From NCBI GenBank assembly GCA_018417955.1, contig JACTVC010000001.1, positions 5,213,071 to 5,277,070 on the forward strand: a DNA stretch of 64,000 nucleotides, given 5' to 3'. Position 1 is the first letter of the stretch. Every line of letters begins with the position of its first letter. The notes under the pieces are model-generated. The model did not search any database. It saw only the letters and a program-made list of their open reading frames with translations, and was not told the DNA's origin. Positions 33,001-44,391 of this stretch are shown here, piece after piece. Source of the DNA: Laccaria trichodermophora. Taxonomy: Eukaryota; Basidiomycota; Agaricomycetes; Agaricales; Hydnangiaceae. A program made the translations under genes and the position numbers.

Positions 33001-33593
33001 ACTCACATGGCATTTGTGGTGTACCAATAATCATCATCGTCCATCACATCTGGATATTGGGTTGTAACCGTCACATCCCAGTACCCAATCCTTCACAAGG
33101 CATCTGACAGAAACATTGTGGCTATCTGAAAGTGCTCTTTAGTCATCATAGTGTCTTCAACACCAGTCGTTCTTCCAACATCTTTGCCATCTTTCCCAAG
33201 GCATTCTGATGGTGGCCCTGCCAGCCATGCATCTTCGCCAGAGCTCAAACGTCTGATGTACATCATGGAGTTCATCGGATCGAACCTGAGTTTCGTGTAC
33301 TTCACCTTAAAACAACAATGTCTTTGATGCAAATCTAAACGAAACTCTAGCACATGGTGAATCCTGACATTAGGTAGCATTATCTGCCTGTCTTCAAGAG
33401 ATTCTTCATCAGTATCAACTTGGCGAGTGCTGCCCTTCAACTTGCACAGGAGTTTCTTCTCACAAGTGTCTGAGAATGAGAAAGAACAATAAGTACAGTT
33501 GTTGCATTGTGAAGATGGAAAGAATGGCACCTGGGGATTCGAATGCAATGGAGCGGTCGCGTTTGGGGCTAGCTTTAGGAGGCCCTTTTTCAC
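33000..33593 (-). pseudogene. Multi-exon fragment of an unrecognised gene
   Basis: Minus-strand exons read LLPNVRIHHVLEFRLDLHQR-like up to FK. A 54-base GTGAAG...CAG intron follows (about 33300-33247), then LSSGEDAWLAGPPSECLGKD, and HFQIATMFLSDAL. A TGA at 33095 is followed in frame by RIGYWDVTVTTQYPDV up to a GTGAGT donor near 33012, so this TGA is probably a mutated CGA. CpG is richer than in the neighbours, suggesting a captured or host gene. Function unknown. Confidence 0.4.
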
Positions 33594-33687
33594 AAATTCA
33601 ATTAGTATTCAAGGGATGATGAAGTAAATAGTTAGAGTCAAATATCTTGCTCATCCGGCAAAGAAGCTATTTCCCATTTAGAGTATA

Positions 33688-33946
33688 TACCTTCCTTTTG
33701 GGGTCAATTTTCCCACAATTGTAGCCACATCTATCAGTGTTCTAAATGTGTTGAAATCATGTTTTCATAGAGAAAAATGCAAAAAACAAAAAAAAAATGT
33801 GGTGATGAGAAAAATCTTTTACCTCATATCTCCACAACAGGTATGTGTTAGAACATAATTCAAACATGTTCTGGAAGCTACAGAGCAGGGCTACAATTTT
33901 GGATTTTGACCATTTTAGGAAATTGGTCATGTGACCACTCCCCCAG
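33688..33946 (-). repeat. Dispersed 290-bp repeat, copy 3 (inverted)
   Basis: It is the complement of the repeat at 3364 and 30373, including CCTCATATCTCCACAAC and GGTCATGTGACCA. With copy 2 it forms an inverted pair around the integrase fragment. Confidence 0.75.
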
Positions 33947-34259
33947 ATACCCATTACATGGACCCCTGGTTGTATTGTCATTCTTATCTTGATTTCTCCT
34001 ACTGTGTGGTCATATTTCCTCTTTTATATATATACTGTAGACCCTGAAAGCAGTTCCTAACATCCTATACACCATTCCTATTTTTACCTCTCATTTCCTG
34101 GCCATTTTTAGAACAGTGAATTACCCAGGGCTACATTTGAAAAATTGCAATGAAATGCCCAGAGATACATGTGAAAAATTGCAATGAAATAGCTGGGGTT
34201 AGATTTGAAAAATCACAATGAAATATTATAAGGTATAATGAAAAAATCCAATGAAAGGT

Positions 34260-34480
34260 ACAAGTTATCTATTGAAACACCACCATTGAGATAGCTTGAC
34301 AGACTTATAAAATGCCTCTAGAGAATTTTTCATATTTTATGAGAAATCCCAAGCAATTTAATGATTGAAAGGCTTAGGCTCATGTACTGAAATTCCTTTC
34401 ATAAAAACCTAAGCATTATAGATTGTTGTCTGTAGGCTTAAATCTAGGTTATATGATTAGAAGTGGTAGCCACTAGTGGA
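34260..34480. mobile_element. Right end of a second hAT-like non-autonomous element
   Basis: It ends AGAAGTGGTAGCCACTAGTG at about 34478, the same terminus as the element at 2668-4638. The preceding CCTTTCATAAAAACCTAAGCATTAT also matches that element. The left partner was not found, so the extent is uncertain. Confidence 0.55.
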
Positions 34481-34499
34481 CTGATATCTTGAGAAAGGA

Positions 34500-35866
34500 T
34501 TGCTTCATGTGCACACAAAGCTTATGGTGTACTTGAGAAATGGCCAAGATTTCATCTCCTCCTTATATGGGGCCCACAAGGGCTGTTTCAAAACACAGTA
34601 TGTAACTGCCTGTCCTTATTTCCAATGCATTGATGTTATGATACATTTCAGCAATGAAAAGCACCTTGTGTTCTTTCTCCTCATTAACCACAAGAACATC
34701 CACTCTTATCGAGGTCCCCTCATGAAGGTTATCACCATGCTTGTTTGATTGGCTGCCCTTGTGCAATTGAAGAAGGATACAGATAAGTGAGTTGTGAAGT
34801 TGCTCTTCCTGGGGCAAGGCAATCAGCTCAGTGAGAGCCACCATCTTTGTGATGTCTTGGTGGCAATGAAAGGAAAAGCTTCCGCATGCAATGATCATAT
34901 CTCAAGGGCACTTCATTGTTTACTTTGATCCTTGCTTTGCTCTGAAAGCCTTAGTGATCAAGACATAGCATGCCCTACAGAGCTCTTCATTTTTTTAGAA
35001 TCTCTGACAGATAATGCAGTAGGATATTGAACAGTGGCCTCCATCAAAGGCCACTGCTGCAAGCTGCAGCTTGGATTTTGAATAATTTACATTCATATTG
35101 TGAGGATGCAGGCACACCAAATTTCTGATTATATGCCATTCAAGAAAAATCGGTAGATGTTCTAACTAGCACGGTATTGCATTCCTTTTGATTTTTGATC
35201 TACACTTATGCACCAATCTCCAGAGAAGGACCATACCAATGAAGTTCATATTAACACTGAGCATCCCAATGGAATTGCCTCTACCAGTCAAGTGGCCCAC
35301 AATGAAGAAGGTCATGATCACGACGACAGTGAAGACAAGGAAGACAATGTTGAGGAAGAAGAAGACAATGAAAAGACAATGAAGATAAAGAAGATGACAA
35401 AGACAGCCAAGATGATGCTGAGGAAGACTGTGATGAAATTCTTCAGATTATTTTGGACAAAGGTGACTGAAATGATCATATGGCATCAGGCAACTATTAA
35501 CTTGCCCATTGTTCAGCAAATGTGTTTGGGCTTGTGCAACTTGCAGCTAATGTCATACAAGATACCACAGCAACCATTCAACTTTCCAAGTTCATTCATG
35601 CTCAATTGGATAATAAGTGGACCTTCTGACAGTACTATGCAGTGCATTTCATAAATACTGAAAGTACATTTCTCAAGAACAAAGACTTGACTTTATCTCA
35701 CCATTTGGCTGAAACACCCATATCTAGATGGTCACTACAGCTGGTGCCAAAAACGAACCAGTTGGCACCCAACTAAATGTATCAATAATGGACAGTACCA
35801 TCAAGGTATCACATGCAGGCAATGTGACATCTCTTCCCAAAACCATCGCACTGTGGTGCTAGGCAA
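34500..35866 (+). pseudogene. Degraded gene, left part, unrecognised
   Basis: Frames broken by stops and shifts include HFSNEKHLVFFLLINHK near 34650, an acidic stretch EDKEDNVEEEEDNEK near 35325, and FGLVQLAANVIQDTTATIQ near 35530. The reading appears to resume after the LINE at 40249. The whole might be a relic of a large fungal mobile-element or subtelomeric helicase-type protein, but this is a weak impression. Confidence 0.3.
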
Positions 35867-36154
35867 AAGCTGCTTAAAATTCAAGTGTTGAATTCCAGGA
35901 CTTGGTTGAACAGCTCCTTCGGGATAGCATCTGCCCTCCATGTTCCCTTTGGAAAAGATATCTGATAATCTTCTTTAATCTGATGCTCCTCATAAACAAG
36001 CTGCTGACTTTTCTTGGACTGGAACCACGTGGCACCCTGACTAGGACCCCGAAAATTTTGGGCAACTTATTGACTACAAAACGAGCACCCAGTCTAGATA
36101 CAGCATAAAGAACGTTAAAACTAGTTTCAAACTCATAGAAAACGAGCCCAGATC

Positions 36155-37897
36155 ATGTCTGGGACTGGCACAAAACCCAGGACACAGATGACTTTGACAA
36201 GTAAAGGTAAAATGACAATCACTCGACAGGCCCAACCTGTCGAAGCAGAAGTACAACCACAAGAACGGAAAAGGACGAGGGCAGCTGGATCGGCGGAGAT
36301 GGAGGGGAACGACCAGGAGATTAGCGACGCCGAAAAAGGAAAGATATACCTCGAGGAGACACTCACATTCGTACCAGCAGGCGCGACGCCCACTTTGGAC
36401 GCGCTATCGACAGCCCTCTTCCAGATAGTGGCTATGCAGGGAATAGGACGCCCAGCAGTCAACGCGGTCCGCACAGTCACATATCTATTGAAGGAAATCG
36501 AGCTGGAAGAAGTAACAAAGGCCATCAGAAGCATCGCCAACATGCAGTTCGGCGAGATGGCGAGTGATCTGAAAGAATACACGGAGGGTCTGAAGGAGAA
36601 GGTGGCAGAGGAGCTGGAGAAGAGAACAGAGGTGCTGGAGAAGAAAACGGGGGAGTTAGTGGAGGTGATGGAAAAGGCGGCACAACAGGCAGGAAGTATC
36701 AGGAACTCAACTTACAGGGACGCGCTAACTAGGTCGGCATCTGGAGCACCGCCAGATACCAATCCCAGGCTGGCAGCGAAGGAGAGCATCCGACAACGAC
36801 AGGCCCTCATCGACTTACCCAGGGACTCAAAACTCAGAGATTGCGCCAACACGGTTCTTGTGGGCAAGTTCTCAGAGGTGATGGGAAAGGCGACGAGCCA
36901 GAAACACAAAATGAGGTCGGCGTTGAAGCTTCAAAGCGGGGGGATACTGGTGGAGATGGTTACGGACGATGGCGCAGCGTGGTTGGCTTCCAAGGCGAAC
37001 GCAGAGGCCTTCCTGCAGGAGCTGGGGGAGTCAGAGGCCTCTTTCAAGATGAGGTCATACAACTTTATCGCTTACTACGTGCCGTTGAGCCTGGACCCCA
37101 GCAGCGAGAAGGACAGGAAGGAGATTGAAGAAACTAACGGAATCCCAACAGGTGTACTGACGAAAATTAGGTGGATCAAGCCCCCAATGCGGAGGCGTCC
37201 GGACCAGCGCCTCGCCCACATCATCATCACCTTCTCGGACGCAGATACGGCAAACAGGGCAATAGTCAACGGTCTGTCGATTTGCCACAAGAGAGTCTCG
37301 GTAGCAAAGTGCAGGAAGGAGCCTGTTCGCTGCCTCAAATGCCAAGGATGGGACCATATCGCTGTGGAGTGTGTGGTCACAAAGGAGGTAAATGTATGCG
37401 GTACTTGCGGGGCAAGGGACCACTGGACCAGCAAGTGCAACCAACAAGGGGTCACTTTCTGTACGACATGCAAAACGGACAACCACACCAGCTGGGACCG
37501 CGGATGCCCGACTTTCCTCAGGAAGGTCGACGAACTCAATGCAAGGGACCCAGCAAACGACATCCCCTTCTTCCCGGCAAGAGAGACATGGACATGGTCT
37601 CAATCCTACCCGTCGCAAGGCCGACGAGTCCCACCAGCGGAGATACAGGTAAACTACGCCCAGGCAGGCTCACAGAAAAATAGATACAGACAAACGCAGC
37701 TCAACTTCGACCCAGTGGCCCCAGGTGGAAGACCTTACACCAGGGAACTGCGGAAGCGACAACGGTCGAAGCCGCCAGCAGCTAAGTCCCCTCCTCCAAA
37801 TTTCCCCAATCCAGAATCCCCGATAGCCCCTTTGGCGTCGAGCAACGGCTCGCTGCCCCCTGATAGCTCCTTCTCCACAGATATTGCCCATGTCTGA
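36155..37897 (+). CDS. LINE ORF1: nucleic-acid-binding Gag-like protein with three zinc knuckles
   Basis: 580 residues, uninterrupted. A basic N-terminus is followed by a helical/coiled-coil stretch at about 137-180 (KEKVAEELEKRTEVLEKK). A middle domain runs to about 385. Then come three knuckles: CLKCQGWDHIAVEC, CGTCGARDHWTSKC and CTTCKTDNHTSWDRGC (about 392-450). A proline-rich tail ends at DIAHV. Such ORF1 proteins coat element RNA and are needed for retrotransposition. The stop codon overlaps the ORF2 start, so reinitiation is likely. Confidence 0.85.
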   Translation: MSGTGTKPRTQMTLTSKGKMTITRQAQPVEAEVQPQERKRTRAAGSAEMEGNDQEISDAEKGKIYLEETLTFVPAGATPTLDALSTALFQIVAMQGIGRPAVNAVRTVTYLLKEIELEEVTKAIRSIANMQFGEMASDLKEYTEGLKEKVAEELEKRTEVLEKKTGELVEVMEKAAQQAGSIRNSTYRDALTRSASGAPPDTNPRLAAKESIRQRQALIDLPRDSKLRDCANTVLVGKFSEVMGKATSQKHKMRSALKLQSGGILVEMVTDDGAAWLASKANAEAFLQELGESEASFKMRSYNFIAYYVPLSLDPSSEKDRKEIEETNGIPTGVLTKIRWIKPPMRRRPDQRLAHIIITFSDADTANRAIVNGLSICHKRVSVAKCRKEPVRCLKCQGWDHIAVECVVTKEVNVCGTCGARDHWTSKCNQQGVTFCTTCKTDNHTSWDRGCPTFLRKVDELNARDPANDIPFFPARETWTWSQSYPSQGRRVPPAEIQVNYAQAGSQKNRYRQTQLNFDPVAPGGRPYTRELRKRQRSKPPAAKSPPPNFPNPESPIAPLASSNGSLPPDSSFSTDIAHV

Positions 37898-39687
37898 ACA
37901 ACCAGAACAACGGACGACGAGACTACAGATCTTACAAGTAAACTTGAACAAGTCTCAAAAGGCACACTTGGAATTGTATAACAGAGTATCAGGGAAGGAG
38001 TGGGACATTGTTCTGGTGCAGGAGCCGCATGTAACCTTCACAGGAAACATAAGGATGCCGAACGGATTTGTGTCAGTGGTGCCAGCAGACAGATACAAGG
38101 ATGGCACTCCCGAAGGCGACCTCTTACATCCTTATGTTTCGCAGGCTAACATGCACAAGTTTAGGTATCAGGCCCAGGCTTATGCGGCTACTGTACGTTT
38201 CGGTGGCCATCCCGAAGATGACATACGCGCTCGATGTTTGGTATGTGCCTCCACACAAGAAGGAGGGCATGCGGAAAAACAGCAGGTCAGTACAGGCGTT
38301 GAAGTCCATGGGTAAGATACAGAGGATAGCTACAAAGGCGATCACAGGGGGTCTTTGGACCTCACCAACTGACCTGTTGGACACGCATGCCGGGGTATTG
38401 CCAGTCAACTTAATGCTTGAAAGGATTTGTCACGCGGCAACAGTACGAGCAGCGACTTTACCAGATGGCCATCCGACACGGGACATGATACGAGGATACA
38501 GCAAGAAGCCGGCAAGAACACACCTTGCCCGCCTTCAGAAGCTGGTCGAGTGCTTCAAGATCAGACCAAGACAATTCGAGACAGTTATGCCGGACCCAAG
38601 GCCACCGACTTACAAGAGGGTCTTCTCAACCAAGATCGCAGAAACAAAGGAGGACTCTATTAAGGAGGAAGGAAAAGACGAGGCAGACATAAGGATATAT
38701 ACAGATGGGTCGGGCTATGAAGGAAACGTTGGCGCAGCTGCGGTGTTATACAGGAAAGGGGTGGAAGAGCCAGAGGAAATGCTTCGATTTCATCTAGGAC
38801 CGTTGACGAGGCACACCACGTATGAAGGCGAGGCAGTGGGGTCCATTTTGGCGGCCTGGATGCTACAAGGATGGCCTGAAGTGGGGAAGGCAATGGTTAC
38901 CAGCTATACTGACAGCCAGGCATTCATTAGGTCAACGGGCGCGAGAAAGACGAAGCCAGGGCAATACCTTGTAATGGAGTACCTGTGGCTGACTGAGGTA
39001 ATGACCGATGGAACTGACATCCCTATCAGGCCAGGCACAGCCAAATTCGCACTCAAGTGGGTAGCGGCACATGAGGGGGTAGTAGGAAACGAAAGGGTGG
39101 ACAAAGAAGCAAAGAAGGCGGCACAGGGGGACTCAAGCCCGCGGGAGGAGCTACCGCCAATACTACGAAGACGGCTGCCATACAGCGCCTCAGCGGTCAA
39201 GCAGGAATTCGCGGAGAAGCTGAAGGCAAGGTGGTCAGAAACGTGGAGGGACTCACCACGCTACGCAAAATTCCAGCATATTGACGCAAGCTTCCCATTC
39301 AACAAGTTCTGGAAAATCAGCAACAAACTGTCAAGGCCACAAGCGAGTCTATTGATGCAGCTACGTACAGGACACATACCACTGAACAGCTACCTATACA
39401 ACATCAAAAAGTCGAGGACCAGGAGATGCGACACGTGTTGGAGCACGAGGAGGATGGAGATCACGGAGACGGTGATACACTTCCTATTTGAGTGTCAAAC
39501 TTACGCGGCAGAGCGCTTCGATATGGATAGAGCCCTGGGCCGCTACTCGAGGGACCTCAAGGGGATACTGGAGAGTATGAAAAGGATAAAGGAACTGCTC
39601 AAGTTTGTGGGGAGAACAAAGCTGTTCAAGAAGTCGCTTGGAGACTCTATAGGTGACGTCTCTCAATTAGAATCCAAGGAAGTTTGA
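37890..39687 (+). pseudogene. LINE ORF2, deleted for most endonuclease and reverse transcriptase; RNase H remains
   Basis: The start reads LQILQVNLNKSQKAHLE and DIVLVQEPHV, the N-terminus of an apurinic-type endonuclease, for about 70 codons. Near 38120-38160 the frame jumps into the region just after the reverse transcriptase (LLYVSVAIPKMTYALDVWY) and stays open to 39687. RNase H H1 residues are visible: YTDGSG, YEGEAVG, YTDSQAF and NERVDKEAK. The C-terminus has a Cys/His-like CDTC...H...C motif (RCDTCWSTRR, IHFLFEC). No YxDD motif is present, so it cannot retrotranspose on its own. Confidence 0.8.
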
Positions 39688-40248
39688 AAGATAGCACTTC
39701 TTTTCAGCAGACTTATAACACCGAGAAACGAAGCATGGACAGATTAGCCGACGTTCTGTCAGCGGGTTCGCCCTCAAAAACCCCACTCTATCTTTTACCT
39801 GCATTTCAGCTTGCGGACTTCAAGCACTAATCACACTCAGCCAGACCGACCACATCGAACAGTCACTCAAGCAAACAGCAACAAAACACCAACAATATTT
39901 TCATTCACCTGAACGCACTCGTCCCGTATTAGCTGTACCCTTCGCTTTGCGATCGGGTACTTGGAAGAAGAAACGCATCACATACAGACTGCATCAGATA
40001 AGCAGAGGGACACGAGACTACCCCGCTCACCATACGGACGTGTTCCCAAACAGTGTTTCTGTGCCGGGCTGTGTGGGGGAATGAACGCCTCGGGCGTGCC
40101 TTCACCAGTGCAGGGGACAGTCAACGGGGGACAGGTATAAGGCATTAGGGGCCTTAGGTAGTCTACAAAGTTGTAAAGTCTGACATGGGGCCTCGCCCCA
40201 ATAGACTATAAATTTGACATTAAAAACAAAAAACAAAAAACAAGCTGC

Positions 40249-41640
40249 CAATGCCATCTCACTTGGTACATGGACAGCCACAGTTCAGGAAGCCCTGTTT
40301 AAATAGTGTTTGGAAGTCCAGTCTCGTGACTGGAAAAAGACCGTAACCAGACCAGACCAAGACCACAAAAGACCGGACCTGCGGTTCAGTCTTTTTATTT
40401 TTGAGATGTAAAGACCGCAAAAAAACCGGTTAACATGAACCGGTCTTGACCGGTCTTTTGTAGCCCTATAAATACCCTTTAAAACACACCCAAGAACGTA
40501 CGATTTGGTCAAAAAACGAGAGAGATATGGATTAAAATGTAAATTACTTTTGGGAATAATAGATGTACCAGACTTATTTTATAGAAGCACCAATTCCTAA
40601 CGGAATTTAACGTTCTTGGGCTCGTTTTGAAGCTAATAGAGATGTTAATAAATTTACCGATTCATAGTTTTAAAATATTGGCCTAAAGACCGGTCATAAA
40701 CCGGTTAAAACCGATGCAGACCGAAACTGGTCTATAGACCACAAAAAATCACAGACTGCAGTCTTTTTGCGGTCCGGTCTGGTCTTTTGACTTCTGGGGA
40801 AAAGGCAGACTGGTCACGGTTACGGTCCACGCCCCTGGGCATCAAAAAACCAGACCAAACCGGACCTTCAAACACTATGTTTAAAACAGGAGCAAAGTGC
40901 CATGGCATATTTAATAGCCTTGGAGTTTCGTCTCTCACAGCAAGGGAATGGTTTAATAAGGAGCAAACATCTCTCCTCCCCAGCCTTGCCAAGGTTCTGG
41001 CCTTTTCATGTGGAATTGGGCTACAGGAGTTCAAATATTGTCAAATCTGCTTTGGCCTGAGGGCCACTCCAACCAAAACATATGGATGTTGAAGAATGGT
41101 CTCATTGTTATCAACAATCCTGTGAAGAGCTTTGGGTGGAAGAGCACACACACCCATCTCTTTACCCTCCCTTGCGAAGTGACAAAACACCTGGCACTGT
41201 ATCTCTATGTCATCTGCCCCATTGCAATTGAGCTTCTAGGTCATTTGGGGCAAGATGTCCCATACTATTCATCAAATATCTGAGCACATGTCCAACAGCC
41301 CTGCCCTTGTGAAGGAGCTAACCCTTGGATATGGTCTGGAAGCCAAGTGTCAGGCTTAATTCAGTTGGTGACCAATAAATGGCTGGGAGTCGTTTTGACA
41401 CCCATGCTGATCCAGCACATAGAATCCCAGTTGTTTTTGAAATATCTCCCCACTTCGAACAAACAATCTCCTGTCAATCAACAAGCTTAGCATGTATCCC
41501 AGACTTCACTGGCCAATTATGGTTGGGTCTCACATTTTCCACCAATCAGGCACCTGTGCCTCCATCCAGCATCTTGCCCTCAGTAAAATATGGCATGCAC
41601 TCCTCCATTTAGGACCAGTGAATGATTCTTGGAAGAGTAC
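40249..41640 (+). pseudogene. Degraded gene, right part, with a MITE inside
   Basis: After the LINE, reading resumes (NAISLGTW...), is interrupted by the MITE at 40304-40877, and continues with NQNIWMLKNGLIVINNPVKS and FTLPCEVTKHLALYLYVICP near 41060-41230. The order 'notional strand, NP, helix with YL-x-P' recalls a segment upstream of the helicase part in fungal RecQ-like proteins found in subtelomeres and mobile elements. I give this as a possibility only. Multiple stops and shifts are present. Confidence 0.3.
40304..40877 (-). mobile_element. hAT MITE copy 3
   Basis: 574 bp with ends TAGTGTTTGGAAGTCC and the complement-type end at 40877. The 8-bp duplication TGTTTAAA lies at 40296-40303 and 40878-40885. 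It is inverted relative to copy 1: the CCCCTGGGCATC block is near the right end here and near the left end there. It inserted in a host or element gene rather than gypsy. Confidence 0.9.
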
Positions 41641-42727
41641 CATGGTGGAATCTCCACTTGCTGCTATGCTTAATTGTCTACAAGCCGCTCTTGGGGTGGC
41701 TAGGTATCTGGTATTAGGAGGTCTTTATTGTCCTCCACTGATTCCTGCTGGAATCTGGCGGAATCCAGGGAATTCCTCTAGAGGAATCAATTTTGGCAGA
41801 GGGCCCTGCCAAATTGATCAAACAATTCTGGCGGAATTTTGATGGAATTCAAATTCTGCCAGAATGGTTTCAGGAATCATCCAGAAGGAAGGGTTCTGGA
41901 ATGAGACAGAACAGAATTTGGGCATCATGAACAAACAATGCACTCTCTCTCAACCACCACCGCCATCATCCATGGTACCCACCCACCTTGCGACATCGCG
42001 ACATCACCGGCCATCACGACCAGCACCCATTGCTGACAACGACACTCGAGCAAGGACAACATCACCAGTGAACGAGCACCCAAACCATGTCAACACACAA
42101 CCACAACGACCATACACAACATGCCCCACCATGTCAACAGAGGGCCACACCAACAGATGACAAGCCCATGATGACACACACAACCATGTCAATGGACCAC
42201 CACCACATCAAGACGACGTCAACAGATGACACCCATGTCAATGGACGATGCCCATGTCAACAGACAATGCCCACATCAAGACAATGCCCACATCAAGACA
42301 ATGTTGACAGACAATGACGACGATGTCAGCAGATGACGTGCACATCAACAGCCCTGTTCCCTGTCCCTCATTTCCCTCCACCCTCCCCTTTTCCCTCCAC
42401 CCTTACCCTCCCCCCTCTCTGTCCCTCTACATTTCCTTGAGCTCTTTACTCTCCCCCACCTATTCCTACTGGATTCCCGGAATCCTACTGGACTGGACTA
42501 GGACTGAGACAAATTTCATGCTGGCTGATCACCATACAAATTTTGTACCCTAGTCCTAGTGGAGTCCTAGCAAACTCCTACTGGAATGATCCCAAATCAC
42601 CAGGAATTGTGGAGTTCTACTGGATTTTTAAGGAATGAGTCCAGTAGGAATTTCTGGGGACAGGGAGCCCAGTAGGACCAGCAGTTTGTCACTGTTGTTG
42701 TTATTATATAATATAATAAAAAAGCAC

Positions 42728-42812
42728 AACCTGACAGAATTGAACTCTTGACCTTATGGACATAGTGACAATACTATAGAGACAAGCACTTTACCAGTTA
42801 CACTAGGAGGGC
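42728..42812 (-). repeat. tRNA-like module next to a MULE-like end (copy E')
   Basis: On the minus strand, CTAGTGTAACTGGTAAAG (A-box-like) and GAGTTCAATTC (B-box-like, 42737-42747). It is homologous to 25087-25169, including CTTGTCTCTATA-type middle sequence, and again points to the element terminus. Confidence 0.65.
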
Positions 42813-43599
42813 ATTATTATAGGTCATTATTATATGCTCTATATACCAACGTACTGACCTCCTTCCTAGAAAGGACGTTGGTGAATTCCGCGAGTGGGAA
42901 TTTTGCCTTAACCCAACAACACTCAACAACACCACCATCACCACCCTCTTGCTCACCCACCATGAACACATCACCTTGTCACCACCGTCGCCTTGTCAAT
43001 AAGGACCACCATGACCACAACGGACGACCACAACACGCGACCACAACAACAACGATGGCCATGACAGACAACAACAACAAATGACCACAGCACGCAACGA
43101 TGACCCCACTCATGGACATGACAACCACCCACGAACCACGAGCACCCACCGACATGACAAACAAGAAAGACAAGGGACAGCGACGACCTGCTCCCACCCG
43201 CCAACAACGACCATAACACCCACCACCACAAACGACGCCCGCCACCCACAAAAACGACAACCACCACCCACAAAAAATGCCCAGCACCCATGAACGACAG
43301 CTGCTGCCCATGCAAACGACAAGCGCCACCCACAAAAAACACCCAGCACACCCAAACGACATCCGCTGCCCACAAAAAACACCCAGTGCCCACAAACAAC
43401 ATCTGCTGCACATGCAAACGACAACTGCCACCCATGAAAAACACCCAGCAAACCCAAACGATGACTGCCATCCACGAAAAACACCCACTGCCCACAAATG
43501 ACATCCGCCACCCTCGAAAAACACCCCACCTATGTGTGCAATTGACACAACGCCCACGAAACGACAACTCAGTGTATCTCTCCTCCCTGTCTCCTTCTC

Positions 43600-43780
43600 T
43601 GTTCCCCTCTCTCCCTCCCTCTCTTCCTCCCTCCCTCCCTCTCTTCCTCCCTCCCTCCCTCTCTTCCTCCCTCCCTCCCTCTCTTCCTCCCTCCCTCCCT
43701 CTCTTCCTCTCTCTCTTCCTCTCTTCCTCCCTCTCTTCCTCCCTCCCTCCCTCTCTTCCTCTCTCCACCTCTCTCACCCC
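43600..43780. repeat. 20-bp pyrimidine minisatellite
   Basis: The unit CCCTCCCTCCCTCTCTTCCT repeats about eight times. It is the counterpart, on the opposite strand, of the purine tract at 7420-7690 in element M1, but with a different unit length. Confidence 0.85.
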
Positions 43781-44391
43781 CTCCCCCCTCCATCATTTCA
43801 CTTCACTCACTTCCCCTCCTTCCATAGCTCTCTCCCTCCACCACTCCCTCCATCACTCCATCACTCCCTCCCCCTCCCTCATTACATTAGTAAAATATCT
43901 TTCTGTATTTAGTTGTCATTTCACAATACAACATTTGTTTAAATGTGAATTTTGAATAGAAATTTGAAGTTCTGACTTGGACATTGAAGTTGATATTCCA
44001 GTGGGAATCCAGTAGGAATCCAGTAGGACTTCAATGTGTGGAGCATTTCATCTAATTTGTTTAAGTTCAGTTGGAGTCCAGTAGGAGGGGGAATGGAGAA
44101 ATATGTGAAAATGCCTTTTTGGAAATTTTGTTAAAATCTGGTAGGAATCCAGTAGGAATCCTACTGGAGTCCTGGAGTCCAGTAGGAATAGATGGGGGAG
44201 TGATAAGTATTGATTTCCTTGCCCCTTGCCCCTTCCCCTTTTCATTGTCCCTCCCCTTCTATTTCCCTCCCTCTACCCTGTCCATGCTCATTTCCTTGTA
44301 CACCTGTCCCTGTCCCTCCCCATTTCCTTGTACACCTTTCCCTGTCCTTCCCATTTCCTTGTCCCCCATTGCTATGCACTGTATATACTGT

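Larger units (their letters stand above)
35874..40241 (+). mobile_element. Non-LTR retrotransposon (LINE) with internal deletion
   Basis: The tail is an (ACAAAAA)-like run ending at 40241. AAGCTGC flanks the unit at 35867-35873 and 40242-40248, a likely target duplication. ORF1 (36155-37897) is intact. ORF2 starts in the overlapping ATG at 37890 but lacks the end of the endonuclease and nearly all of the reverse transcriptase. RNase H and the C-terminal domain remain open. G/C content and CpG are much higher than in the flanks, so insertion is recent. ORF1, endonuclease, RNase H and Cys-rich tail suggest the I/Tad-like branch. Confidence 0.85.
42440..44212. mobile_element. MULE-like element E', nested in M5
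   Basis: Ends AGCTCTTTACTCTCCCCC and GGGGGAGTGATAAGTATTG, with ATTTCCTTG duplicated at 42431-42439 and 44213-44221. Order inside: terminal repeat of about 250 bases, a tRNA-like module (42728-42812, -), a GACCTCCTTCCTAGAAAGG segment shared with the element near 25030, a CA-rich tract, a C/T minisatellite, and the right terminal repeat. 1773 bp, no transposase. Confidence 0.85.

Noticed and set aside
43290..43955. 220-codon His/Thr/Ser/Leu-rich frame
   Set aside because: It runs through CA-rich sequence into a C/T minisatellite; composition alone explains the open frame.
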